Shown here one piece after another: positions 26,547 through 33,284 of a DNA stretch of 64,000 nucleotides. Source of the DNA: PALSA-555 sp963821325 (GTDB taxonomy: Bacteria; Actinomycetota; Acidimicrobiia; IMCC26256; PALSA-555); contig CAWGDC010000001.1 in assembly GCA_963821325.1 (NCBI GenBank), positions 248,001-312,000 on the forward strand, in the 5' to 3' direction. The position numbers and the translations under genes were made by a program. Below the pieces are notes generated by a model that saw nothing but the letters and a program-made list of their open reading frames with translations, had not been told where the DNA came from and ran no database searches. Every line of letters begins with the position of its first letter. Within the stretch, counting starts at the first letter, position 1.

Positions 26547-27314
26547 TTACGGCGATCGGACGCGGCTGACGAGATCCTGGAGGTCGGCGGTGGGTGGGAT
26601 GCCCAGCTGGTTCTGGAGCAGATCCCGGTAGGCGTCGTACACCCGGATGGCTTCGGATTGGTTGTGCTCGGCAAGGTGCACACGGATGAGTGTCGCCTGC
26701 GCGCTCTCGCGCAAGGGCTCGGTCTTGACGGCGGCGGCGGCGGCGTCGACGGCTTCACCGAGTCGCCCATCCGCCGTCAGGCGGATCGCGAGCGCCTCGA
26801 GCGCATGGAGTCGCAGCTGGCGCCATTTTTCGTTCTCGACCAGAACCCAGTCCTCGTACCAGTCCGGTAGGAGCTCGGTGGACAACGCGGTGACCGCGTC
26901 AGCACTGAGATCGAAGGTGTCGGGGACCGCATCGAGGTCGATCAGTCGATCCGCGACGCCCTGCGCCTCTCGGAAATCGATCGCCACGTCGTCGGCGAAG
27001 GAGAGGTCGAGGGACGTGGTCACGACAGCGTCGCGTGTCACCTCGTCGAGACGCGCCAGCGCCGAACGAAGGCTTGAGTAGGCGTGGTCCTGTGTGGCGT
27101 CAGGCCAGAGGGTGCCGGCGGCTACGACGCGGGTCACGGCCCGGTCGCGGAGGGCGAGGAACGCCAACAAGCGTTGCGCACCGCCGGACAGGGCAGGGAG
27201 CGCCTCGTTCGCGATCCAGAGCTGAAAAGCTCCGAGGAGGGAGAGGTGGAGACCGTGCCACTCGGGCGGCGGCCCTCTCGGCGTCGGAGTCAGCCGAAGT
27301 GCACGCTGAACCAC
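26547..27314 (-). CDS. BTAD-domain transcriptional regulator (SARP/AfsR-like)
   Basis: Protein of ~255 residues. The N-terminal OmpR-like winged helix starts with LHLSLLGAFQLWI and includes QRLLAFLALRDRAVTRVVAA and SSLRSALARLDE. The C-terminal TPR-like bacterial transcriptional activation domain runs from about residue 120 to the end (ELLPDWYEDWVLVENEKWRQ, YDAYRDLLQNQLGIPPTADL). Such proteins activate secondary-metabolite or stress genes. The GTG at 27314 is the last plausible start before the domain; an earlier in-frame start at 27533 gives a low-complexity extension. The nearby small-gene clusters with leader RNAs are possible targets, which is inference only. Confidence 0.8.
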   Translation of the reverse strand: MVQRALRLTPTPRGPPPEWHGLHLSLLGAFQLWIANEALPALSGGAQRLLAFLALRDRAVTRVVAAGTLWPDATQDHAYSSLRSALARLDEVTRDAVVTTSLDLSFADDVAIDFREAQGVADRLIDLDAVPDTFDLSADAVTALSTELLPDWYEDWVLVENEKWRQLRLHALEALAIRLTADGRLGEAVDAAAAAVKTEPLRESAQATLIRVHLAEHNQSEAIRVYDAYRDLLQNQLGIPPTADLQDLVSRVRSP

Positions 27315-27768
27315 AAGGCACGGTACACCCCACGATCGGTCCCCGTGGAGGCCGTTCGGCGGGCTCGGCTGCGTCTCGGTCGAGCAACGGGCGTTCCGAC
27401 GAGCGGTCGTAAGGGTTCTGACCGAGTCACCAGGGCCGAGACAAGTTTGCGACCCGGCTTCCGGGGGGACGGGAACCGGGTCGCAGGACTCGTGATTGGT
27501 GGCTGAGCTCGCGAGCTCAACTCGAAACGGCACATGACGGGATCACGTAGGTTTCGAAGCTGCCACGGCGAGCATCGCAGCCTGCCATGACGCGGCCGTC
27601 ACCGAGCCGTGACTCGCATCAGGTTCGCACAATTCGTGCGAGACGGCGACGGTCGGCACGTCGAGCACCAAGCCAGTCGGACGGAGTCTTTGGACAAGAG
27701 GCAGCGATGCGGCGCGGTGCAGCCGGTGCAGCTCGGGACGTTGAATCGAAGATGCGTCGGTCCAGGAG
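27315..27768. other. Intergenic stretch upstream of the first leader RNA
   Basis: About 450 bases with no gene I can support on either strand. Base composition is slightly less GC-rich than its surroundings. It must contain the promoter of the BTAD regulator. I saw no repeat longer than about ten bases other than elements belonging to the leader RNA region that follows. Confidence 0.4.
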
Positions 27769-27786
27769 TTCGAACGGGTGTACGGT
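27769..27786 (+). promoter_or_regulatory. Candidate promoter of leader RNA copy A
   Basis: The 18 bases ending in TACGGT match 16 of 18 positions in the segment at 29071-29088 on the other strand (ending TACGAT), in front of copy B. Both contain TCGAAC, then GGTGTACG. The TAnnnT box is a plausible -10 element, placing the transcript start close to the first paired bases of the RNA. No clear -35 box is seen. Confidence 0.5.
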
Positions 27787-27791
27787 CGTTT

Positions 27792-27872
27792 GGACGGTTG
27801 CTATACCAGCCGACGAAGGTGGCACCGAGCCGACCGATTGGTCTCCGCCGAAGGAGCTCCCAAGAGGAGTTC
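27792..27872 (+). ncRNA. Candidate structured leader RNA, copy A (possible riboswitch)
   Basis: First of three related elements. GGACGG (27792-27797) can pair, with the A bulged, with CCGCC at 27845-27849 and encloses two hairpins. H1 is 27809-27823 (GCC, bulged G, AC, loop GAAG, GT, GGC). H2 is 27829 to ~27842 (GCCGA, loop CCGA, TTGGT with G-U pairs). H3 follows at 27854-27872, with GAGCTCC pairing to GGAGTTC. The sequence GACGGTTGCT after the first strand is shared with the other copies. The element ends 49 bases before the ATG of a 24-codon leader. The downstream gene encodes a small membrane protein. It matches no riboswitch class I know. Confidence 0.6.
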
Positions 27873-27879
27873 AGGTCCA

Positions 27880-27895
27880 CTGAGCATTCGCTCAG
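27880..27895 (+). other. Extra hairpin downstream of leader RNA copy A
   Basis: CTGAGC and GCTCAG form a perfect six-base stem with the four-base loop ATTC, between the leader RNA and the ribosome-binding site (GGAGG at 27910-27914). It is present only in copy A. It could modulate access to the ribosome-binding site, but there is no T-run that would make it a terminator. Confidence 0.4.
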
Positions 27896-27921
27896 CTGAG
27901 ACGTCGAACGGAGGCTGAGCG

Positions 27922-27996
27922 ATGCTGACACTCCAACACTCACCGGACGCGGTCCGACGCGCCGGGCTTCGTCGAAGCACGAGGTGCCGCCCGTGA
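27922..27996 (+). CDS. 24-residue leader peptide
   Basis: A short frame starting MLTLQHSPDAVRRAGLRRST and ending RCRP-stop. It has a strong GGAGG ribosome-binding site seven bases upstream and no better start nearby. Its stop overlaps the GTG of the next gene (GTGA), so ribosomes finishing the peptide could restart on the membrane-protein gene. Six arginines are present. The same order (leader RNA, short peptide, overlapping small membrane protein gene) recurs in copy C, which supports it as genuine. Confidence 0.55.
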   Translation: MLTLQHSPDAVRRAGLRRSTRCRP

Positions 27997-28214
27997 CCAT
28001 CGCGGTGATACTCGCAGTCGTCGCGGTGGGCATCGTCGGGGTCGGCGTGTCGCTGATCGCGCAGTTCGACCGATCGATGCTCCGGGATGGTCGCCTGTCG
28101 GGATCGACCATCTGGGGATCGAGGGCCGCTCGCCGTCACGCTCGCAAGGCGAGGCCCGCCCTGTATCTCCTGGCGTCCGTGCTGGTCCTGCTCGCCATCG
28201 CCACCCTCGTGTAG
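27993..28214 (+). CDS. Small two-helix membrane protein
   Basis: Protein of 73 residues. The first helix starts at the N-terminus (TIAVILAVVAVGIVGVGVSL). A basic middle section follows (SRAARRHARKARPA), and a second helix (LYLLASVLVLLAIATLV) ends the protein. The GTG at 27993 overlaps the stop of the leader peptide; an in-frame GTG at 27984 is an alternative. It is probably an inner-membrane hairpin with a cytoplasmic positively charged loop. The function is unknown, and the leader RNA upstream suggests regulation by a metabolite, ion or stress. Confidence 0.6.
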   Translation: MTIAVILAVVAVGIVGVGVSLIAQFDRSMLRDGRLSGSTIWGSRAARRHARKARPALYLLASVLVLLAIATLV

Positions 28215-28269
28215 CGCTCGCGGACATCCAGGCTCGGGCGCCCTACCTGCGTCGTTCGGGTCCCAGCAT

Positions 28270-28530
28270 CTAGCGCGTGAAACGGCCGTTTGTCGCGTCA
28301 TACCTGCACCGCCGGCCGTCGGCGAAGTCGACCGCGACTTCATCGCCCTCGAGGTGTGCGGACGTGGGCGTCCCAGACGACATCATCAGCCATTGCACCA
28401 GCCGACCAGTACCCGAGTCGTAGAGCGCGACACCGCCGTGTGACATCTTGGCTACCACCACCCGCGTTGCCTCCCGTGGTGCGTCGTTGACCGCGGCGCC
28501 GCGGCCCGTGCCGCCTACGTCGTGGCCCAC
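28270..28530 (-). CDS. Hypothetical small protein, third frame of cluster B
   Basis: Frame of 86 residues. The likely real part is the C-terminal ~60 residues, VVVAKMSHGGVALYDSGTGR to VAVDFADGRRCRYDATNGRF, with a regular beta-strand pattern. The GTG at 28530 overlaps the preceding gene; a start at the GTG or ATG codons within VVVAKM is equally possible. It is the last of three overlapping frames downstream of leader RNA copy B. No family is recognised. Confidence 0.45.
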   Translation of the reverse strand: MGHDVGGTGRGAAVNDAPREATRVVVAKMSHGGVALYDSGTGRLVQWLMMSSGTPTSAHLEGDEVAVDFADGRRCRYDATNGRFTR

Positions 28531-28811
28531 GTGTGACCGTCGCCAACGGCCGCGACGTCAACCTGCTCCGTCGTACCGTTGGAATAGGTGCCGCTGCACC
28601 GGAAGGCCTCGGGGCCCGTGGCCCTGCAGGTCACATGCTCCAGCCGCAGACCGGTCGAGTGATGCTCCGAGGTTGGATCGTCCATGCGCTGTTGGGCGCA
28701 CGTCATGAGCGCGGCGGCGAGGTCCGCGGCAACCGACCGTGGTGGCCGCGGCGCAGCGCCTCGGTCCGCCGGACCGGTGTCGCCCGTGCTGAGCTTCGGG
28801 TCAGTGCGCAA
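28515..28811 (-). CDS. Hypothetical cysteine-containing small protein, second frame of cluster B
   Basis: Frame of 98 residues starting from a TTG that overlaps the preceding 43-residue gene by 11 bases. After a low-complexity proline-rich part, residues ~30-98 look like a compact secreted domain with three cysteines (ALMTCAQQRMDD, EHVTCRATGPEAFRCSGTYS). If one base were removed near 28801-28811, this domain would be fused to the transmembrane peptide upstream, giving a membrane-anchored extracellular protein. Indels of this type are frequent in the window. The function is unknown. Confidence 0.5.
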   Translation of the reverse strand: MRTDPKLSTGDTGPADRGAAPRPPRSVAADLAAALMTCAQQRMDDPTSEHHSTGLRLEHVTCRATGPEAFRCSGTYSNGTTEQVDVAAVGDGHTWATT

Positions 28812-28932
28812 CGGTCGCCACGATCAACATCGTGACCATGAGAAACAACCCGATCGCGACCGTCATCATCGGGTGGCGCAGAGCCCGCATTGCCCGCCCA
28901 CTCGCCTGGGGGGTGATGACTGCTACCGACAC
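28801..28932 (-). CDS. 43-residue single-helix membrane peptide
   Basis: Starts at a GTG preceded by GTAGGAGG at good spacing. The first 20 residues are polar and basic (SVAVITPQASGRAMRALRHP), followed by one hydrophobic helix (MMTVAIGLFLMVTMLIVATV). It is the first gene after leader RNA copy B, whose third hairpin ends 46 bases upstream of the start. In clusters A and C the corresponding polar leader peptide is a separate frame and the helix starts the next gene; here they are joined. The function is unknown. Confidence 0.6.
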   Translation of the reverse strand: MSVAVITPQASGRAMRALRHPMMTVAIGLFLMVTMLIVATVAH

Positions 28933-28978
28933 GTTGGCCTCCTACCTCGTTCCGCCCCGGCGAGTGCCGAGGCGCCGC

Positions 28979-29063
28979 GGACTCCCTCGTGGGGGGAATC
29001 CACCGGGCGGAGGCCGATCGGTCGGCTGAGATGCCACCTGGGTCGGCTTTACAGCGACCGTCC
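28979..29063 (-). ncRNA. Candidate structured leader RNA, copy B (possible riboswitch)
   Basis: On the minus strand, GGACGG (29063-29058) pairs with a CCGCC just beyond H2. H1 is GCC, bulged G, AC, loop CCAG, GT, GGC, starting at 29047. H2 is GCCGA, loop CCGA, TCGGC. H3 is GGATTCCC pairing with GGGAGTCC (28994-29001 with 28979-28986), which differs in sequence from H3 of copies A and C but keeps the stem. TACGAT at 29071-29076 is the candidate -10 box. The element precedes a GTG start with a strong ribosome-binding site. Base changes that keep the stems support a real RNA structure. Confidence 0.62.
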
Positions 29064-29070
29064 AACCGCC

Positions 29071-29088
29071 ATCGTACACCTGTTCGAC
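29071..29088 (-). promoter_or_regulatory. Candidate promoter of leader RNA copy B
   Basis: Read on the minus strand, this segment ends in TACGAT and shares 16 of 18 bases with the segment before copy A. It lies seven bases before the first paired base of the RNA, as expected if transcription starts at the RNA's first stem. Confidence 0.5.
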
Positions 29089-29158
29089 ATCCGTCCCGAC
29101 CGGAACGTGGCACGGCGGCTCGCTCGCCGGCCCGCGTGCTCGCGATCCGTCTACTCCA

Positions 29159-29335
29159 CTACGCCGACCGAGCTGGGATCGCCTCGAGCGACACCAGGTT
29201 TGACCACGTGGGCATCCGGTGCAGCCGGTCAAGTCGTGTGCGCTCGTCCGCCGAGAGCGCGCGGTCTCCCGGGCGCGGATCGATGCGTACACCACACTGC
29301 GCGCACACCACTGGAGTCGCGTCGCGACCGGTCAT
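29159..29335 (-). CDS. Small zinc-ribbon-like protein, third frame of cluster C
   Basis: Protein of 58 residues starting MTGRDATPVVCAQCGVRIDP. The CAQC pair is half of a possible zinc knuckle, and the rest is polar and helical (LSADERTRLDRLHRM). Its ATG overlaps the stop of the membrane protein gene before it (ATGA), so it is translationally coupled. It completes a chain of leader peptide, membrane protein and CxxC protein after leader RNA copy C. The function is unknown. Confidence 0.5.
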   Translation of the reverse strand: MTGRDATPVVCAQCGVRIDPRPGDRALSADERTRLDRLHRMPTWSNLVSLEAIPARSA

Positions 29336-29544
29336 GAGCGGCCCCACGCGCGATACGGATGGCCCTCACCTCGGAGCGTCCTGTCCGCATCCGGACTCGG
29401 GACCGGCCGCGCCGATCCCGTCGTGGAGACGAGCTCGAGCACCGGCCACGACGACGTCGGATCGCCGCGGCCCGTCCGAATCAGTCCGATGCGGTAGGCG
29501 AAGACCCCCGCGCCGATGACGCCGGGGAACCACCAGGTCGTCAT
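29332..29544 (-). CDS. Small membrane protein of cluster C
   Basis: Protein of 70 residues beginning MTTWWFPGVIGAGVFAYRIG, a short hydrophobic N-terminal helix, followed by a soluble proline- and arginine-rich tail. The ATG overlaps the stop of a 19-residue leader peptide (ATGA). The N-terminal helix placed right after an overlapping leader resembles cluster A. The function is unknown. Confidence 0.55.
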   Translation of the reverse strand: MTTWWFPGVIGAGVFAYRIGLIRTGRGDPTSSWPVLELVSTTGSARPVPSPDADRTLRGEGHPYRAWGRS

Positions 29545-29600
29545 GACGAAGCCCGGCTCAGGACGTGGGCGCTCATCATGGAATCACGGACCGTGCACAT
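29541..29600 (-). CDS. 19-residue leader peptide of cluster C
   Basis: Short frame MCTVRDSMMSAHVLSRASS with a strong AAGGAGG ribosome-binding site eight bases upstream. Its stop codon overlaps the ATG of the membrane protein gene. The leader RNA copy C ends 52 bases upstream. Size, spacing and overlap match cluster A, so I treat it as a translated leader rather than chance. Confidence 0.5.
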   Translation of the reverse strand: MCTVRDSMMSAHVLSRASS

Positions 29601-29652
29601 CTGCGCAGCCTCCTTGTCGGTGGCTCCGCGGGGCGATTGCCGAGCGGACGCG

Positions 29653-29732
29653 GGATCCCGAAGGGATCCGGCTGGGCGGAGGCCAAAGGTCGGCGCCGTT
29701 GCCACCCAGGTCGGCTTGTTCAGCAACCGTCT
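29653..29732 (-). ncRNA. Candidate structured leader RNA, copy C (possible riboswitch)
   Basis: On the minus strand, GACGG (29731-29727) pairs with the CCGC following H2, with the A bulged. H1 (from 29715) is GCC, bulged G, AC, loop CTGG, GT, GGC. H2 is GCCGA, loop CCT, TTGGC. H3 is a perfect seven-base stem, GGATCCC with GGGATCC, around the loop TTC (29653-29669). TAGTGT at 29740-29745 is the candidate -10 box. The flanking sequence differs from copies A and B while the folded core is kept. Confidence 0.6.
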
Positions 29733-30052
29733 GCTATGGACACTACACCGCGAGTGGTCGCCACCACCCAGCGCGCGTCTGGTTCGTTGCGTCGTGTGAC
29801 GCGACGCAGCTCGTCGCGAGTCTGCTGGTCACCTGGTGGGGCCCGTCGCACGGAGCTGCTCGACGTGCCGGCCGCGTGGCGCGGGGAGATGGACGAGTCG
29901 AGGGTCTCCTCGGGTCGTGTTGGCCGAAACTAGGCAGGACGGTTGCTTCGCTCGCCGGTCAGGGTTCGAACCGCGACCAGCGGCCGTTCGACCTCCGCGC
30001 GCCGCGGCACCTCTCGGTGACGGAGCGCGGTCATTGGTGTAGAACCCGGACG
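29733..30052. other. Divergent intergenic region before the aquaporin gene
   Basis: About 320 bases between cluster C and the aquaporin gene. At 29937-29947 it contains GGACGGTTGCT in plus orientation, identical to the first strand and following bases of leader RNA copy A, and GACCTCCGCGC at 29990-30000, like the closing strand. The two inner hairpins are not recognisable, so this is at best a degenerate fourth copy. I see no gene in the stretch. Confidence 0.4.
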
Positions 30053-30844
30053 ATGACCGAGCGACCCCGAGGCGCCCGCGAGGCCGTGCTTGGCGTTGGG
30101 CCCCCGACGCTGGCCCATTTCGACGATCCGGCGTATCGGTGGCGCCGACTGTTCTCGGAGCTGCTCGGCACGTTCCTGCTCGTGCTGGCCGCCGCCGGCG
30201 GCCCGGTCGTCAACGCGGTCAGTCATGGCCGCGTGTCGCTCTCGGCCCAGGCCGTCGCCCCCGGGTTGATGGTGATGGCCGTCATCTACTTCTTGGGGGC
30301 GGTCGGCGGGGCACATCTCAACCCCGCGGTGACCCTGTCGTTCGCGGCGCGGCGCAACTTCCCGTGGCGCCGAGTCCCGGGGTATGTCGCCGTGCAGCTC
30401 GTCGGCGCGATCGCCGCGGCGGGGCTCCTCCGAGGGATGTTCGGCAACGTCGGACACCTCGGCGCGACCGTGCCGGAGCACGGGATCGGCGACCTCACGG
30501 TGTTCGCCCTCGAGGCGATCCTCACGCTGGGCCTCGTGAGCGTCATCCTCGGCACGGCATCGGGTGCCCGAAACATCGGATCGAACGCGGCCCTCGCGAT
30601 CGGCGGCTACATCGCGTTGGCAGGACTCTGGGCTGCTCCCATCAGCGGGGCTTCCATGAACCCGGCCCGCTCGTTCGGTCCGGCGCTGATCGGTGGGCAC
30701 TGGACCGCGTTCTGGGCCTACGTCGCCGGACCACTCGTCGGAGGCCTCGTCGCGGTCGCCTTCGCGTGGATCTTGCGTGGGCCACCCACCACGGCCGGTT
30801 CCGAGGCCGCGCAGGGATCGAACGCCACGGACGCCGAGCGGTGA
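30053..30844 (+). CDS. Aquaporin/MIP-family channel
   Basis: Channel protein of 263 residues with six membrane helices and two half-helices. Both NPA motifs are intact: GGAHLNPAVT near residue 85 and GASMNPARSFGPAL near residue 205. A ~30-residue soluble N-terminus precedes the first helix (RLFSELLGTFLLVLAAAGGP). The residues around the motifs are compatible with a water channel or a small-solute channel; I cannot separate them with confidence. It probably starts at the ATG at 30053. It stands between the leader-RNA clusters and the PPDK-like operon. Confidence 0.9.
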   Translation: MTERPRGAREAVLGVGPPTLAHFDDPAYRWRRLFSELLGTFLLVLAAAGGPVVNAVSHGRVSLSAQAVAPGLMVMAVIYFLGAVGGAHLNPAVTLSFAARRNFPWRRVPGYVAVQLVGAIAAAGLLRGMFGNVGHLGATVPEHGIGDLTVFALEAILTLGLVSVILGTASGARNIGSNAALAIGGYIALAGLWAAPISGASMNPARSFGPALIGGHWTAFWAYVAGPLVGGLVAVAFAWILRGPPTTAGSEAAQGSNATDAER

Positions 30845-31068
30845 CGCCACGCCCACCGCCGACCAGTGACCACGGTCAGCGGCAGATCGACGCTCTTCTT
30901 GACCCAGAAGCCGGCATAGGCCGTGGCCAGGCGCGGCGCACGATCCATCCACCTTCTCGTTGCCGAGTTGTAACCCAGGATGGGACGTTCGCCACTGTCG
31001 GGCTGGAGCTCCTCGGCCGTACGGTCGAGGCAAGCGCAGCGAGGAGCGCCCGGGAGGAGGTGGTGAGG

Positions 31069-31323
31069 GTGACCGGTGACAGCAGGTTCAATCTCGAAGC
31101 CGCCCTCGCGGCGATCACCGCTCGACTCGAGCAACGGTTCGGTGAAGTGGTCGATTCCGGGGTTGTCGAGGCCACCGTGCGCCACTGCGCTGAAGGGTTC
31201 GTCGATGCTCAGGTCATGGACTTCGTCCCGATGTTGGTCGAGCGCTACAGCCGCGATCACCTGACCGTAATGGTGCCACTGAAGGAATTGATGGCTCGGG
31301 GGTCGGAGGCAAGCGTGTCATGA
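31069..31323 (+). CDS. Small three-helix-bundle protein
   Basis: Protein of 84 residues made of three amphipathic helices (LEAALAAITARLEQRFGEVV, GVVEATVRHCAEGFVDAQ, DFVPMLVERYSRDHL). It resembles small actinobacterial three-helix dimerisation-domain proteins. GTG at 31069 is chosen because AGGAGG lies eight bases upstream. Its stop overlaps the ATG of the next gene (ATGA), so it is the first gene of a coupled operon with a PhoU-like and a PPDK-like protein. A role as a dimerisation or adaptor subunit is inference. Confidence 0.65.
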   Translation: MTGDSRFNLEAALAAITARLEQRFGEVVDSGVVEATVRHCAEGFVDAQVMDFVPMLVERYSRDHLTVMVPLKELMARGSEASVS

Positions 31324-33284
31324 GCGAGTTGACTGAGACGCGACCTCTGGGCACGGCGAAGCGGGATGTCTTGGAGGAGCTCGGTGAACGGAGCCTCGTT
31401 CTCCCAACGATGGTCAATGCCGGCCTGGAGGCCAACGACCGGGCCAAGTACTTCCTGAGCCTGCTCCAGGCGGCAAAGTCTCGAGCTGAGGCACCGTCGG
31501 AGCCGTGGACCTCCTTGCGCGAGGAACGGCTCGCCGCCGGGATCAGCAACCCCGCGTTCGATGAAGTAGTCGAACAGTCAACGCGGGTGGATGTTGACCT
31601 CTACTTCATTCCTCAGGCGAGTCGAATCCACCAGGACCTGGTAACGGCGATCGGCGAAATGCTGGCGCCGCTGATCGCGGCGAAGGTCGCCGGGGCCCCG
31701 GACGCTACCCGGCTCGATCCGATGGTCGCGGGTTCCCCCGACCTGAGCGGCGACCGAGTGTCCGGTGCGTATCTCGACCGAATCACCTCGGCGCGGCGCG
31801 AGCAGTGCGATTCCTTCCACCAGTTGGTGATGGACGCCCATCGCGCCCTCAATCGGCTCCAGGCGACGATCGCCACCGCATCCTTGGACGGCGCGGCCGT
31901 GTACGGGCTGACCGAAGACGACCGGAGCCTGGTCGCCGCGTTCATGGCGGGCGTGCATGAGACGGCACCCTTGAAGTTCGACCATCCCGGCCTGGCCACC
32001 ACCGCGACCCGAGTCGGCCAGCGCCTGCTGATCCAAAACGACCTCGGCACGACCAACGCCCACGTGGTGGTCGTCGCCATCGAGAACTTGACCGCGACCT
32101 TGACGTACACCGACGTACATCTGCGCCGGCTCGTGTTCTTTACGTCGCTGCTGGACGACTTCGCGGTGCGCTGGTCGGACGCCCAGCACCATCGGGAAGG
32201 TCCGTCTCTTGGTGCGCACCATGTCGGCACTGGGTGCTACGAGGCGCCCGACCGAGCCGGGCTCGAAGCCTACCTACGCCACCTCGGTTCGCGCCTCGTC
32301 TTCGTGCTCGATTGGAACCGGGCCCGGAAGCGTCTCAGCACCATTCTCGGCAGGGACGACGCCATCGACACGCTGCGCTGGGCGGCCGATCACAACGTCG
32401 GCCACATGGCCTTCCTCGCCCTTGGCGGTGAACGCCTGATCTATGACGCTGTCGAGCTGGCAGCCAGGGTCCCGGCCCGGTACGGGGAACCGTTGAGCGA
32501 GCTCCTCGGCCGCGATGCCACCCTGGCCATCACCCGATTTTCGCTCCGCGTGGCCGCCGAAGGGATGCTCGCCGGCAAGTCACAGCTGCTCATTCGGGAC
32601 GAACTCCGCGTCGAGGTGCTCCGTCACGTCCGGGCGTCGCATCGCCGACTGCTTGACGCCGACGCTGAACACGCCAGCCTCATCGTCGAGGTCGCGCAGA
32701 TGCTTCGTGCCGCCCTCGTACGGCTCGGAAGCCCCGAAGGTGATGTCTTCCTTCGCCGAGCGTCGCAGCGCGCCACAGCTTGGGAGCATCGTGCGGACGA
32801 GATCCTGACCGCCCAACGCCAAACGGCCCGGCGAGTGGAGGGCGGCGAAGTCATCACGACACTCACCGCAACCGCCGACGATGCCATCGACGCCCTCGAA
32901 GAGACCATCTTCTTGCTCACGCTGTTGCCACGAGAAGCCATCGGAGTCGTCAGGCCCATCCTCGACCCGCTTGCCGCGATCACCGTCATGAGTGCGCGGG
33001 AACACCTCAAGGCCGTGGAGTTCGCTCGCCAGATCATCGACGGGTCAGTTCCCGAGGATCTCGAGGACTTCCTCGTGGCCGTCGATCGAGTCGCGACCCT
33101 CGAGCACGAAGCCGACACCGCCGACCGCGTCGCGCGCGCTGCGCTTGTCACCGAAGCCCCCGATTTCCGCAGTCTCTACATCGCCGACACCGTCTCACGG
33201 GGCGCCGAAGAAGCCACCGACGCGCTGCTTCGATCCGCACTCGGGCTGCGCGATCATCTCTTGAGCCAGCTCTCCGCGCAGTGA
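31320..33284 (+). CDS. Large protein with PhoU/DUF47-like C-terminal domain
   Basis: Protein of 654 residues without membrane helices. The first ~410 residues are an all-helical region I do not recognise (RSLVLPTMVNAGLEANDRAK at the start). The C-terminal ~200 residues follow the PhoU/DUF47 pattern, with acidic, metal-binding-like helices: WEHRADEILTAQRQTARRVE, DDAIDALEETIFLL, ATLEHEADTADRVARAA. PhoU-like domains bind metal clusters and control phosphate uptake or signalling. It overlaps both neighbours by four bases (ATGA and GTGA). The coupling to a phosphohistidine enzyme suggests a phosphate- or energy-status function, which is speculative. Confidence 0.7.
   Translation: MSELTETRPLGTAKRDVLEELGERSLVLPTMVNAGLEANDRAKYFLSLLQAAKSRAEAPSEPWTSLREERLAAGISNPAFDEVVEQSTRVDVDLYFIPQASRIHQDLVTAIGEMLAPLIAAKVAGAPDATRLDPMVAGSPDLSGDRVSGAYLDRITSARREQCDSFHQLVMDAHRALNRLQATIATASLDGAAVYGLTEDDRSLVAAFMAGVHETAPLKFDHPGLATTATRVGQRLLIQNDLGTTNAHVVVVAIENLTATLTYTDVHLRRLVFFTSLLDDFAVRWSDAQHHREGPSLGAHHVGTGCYEAPDRAGLEAYLRHLGSRLVFVLDWNRARKRLSTILGRDDAIDTLRWAADHNVGHMAFLALGGERLIYDAVELAARVPARYGEPLSELLGRDATLAITRFSLRVAAEGMLAGKSQLLIRDELRVEVLRHVRASHRRLLDADAEHASLIVEVAQMLRAALVRLGSPEGDVFLRRASQRATAWEHRADEILTAQRQTARRVEGGEVITTLTATADDAIDALEETIFLLTLLPREAIGVVRPILDPLAAITVMSAREHLKAVEFARQIIDGSVPEDLEDFLVAVDRVATLEHEADTADRVARAALVTEAPDFRSLYIADTVSRGAEEATDALLRSALGLRDHLLSQLSAQ

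Noticed and set aside
27809..27850. Repeats of the leader-RNA region considered as a protein-coding repeat or CRISPR-like array
   Set aside because: Spacing is irregular, orientation differs between copies, conservation follows base pairing rather than codons, and no repeat-spacer unit exists.
27792..29732. Leader elements interpreted as a c-di-GMP (GEMM-I) riboswitch because of an AAGCC/CTCCG-like stretch
   Set aside because: The GEMM tetraloop-receptor layout and its conserved GGTAGCGGGG strand are missing. The order and size of the helices also differ. TPP, cobalamin, M-box, SAM and guanidine signatures were likewise not found.
29958..29975. GGTTCGAACC resembling a tRNA T-arm
   Set aside because: The flanking bases do not form a five-base T-stem, and no acceptor, D or anticodon arm could be found around it.
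31578..32222. Minus-strand frames opposite the PhoU-like protein
   Set aside because: They overlap completely with a gene that has four-base coupling to both neighbours and a coherent domain pattern, so they are shadows.
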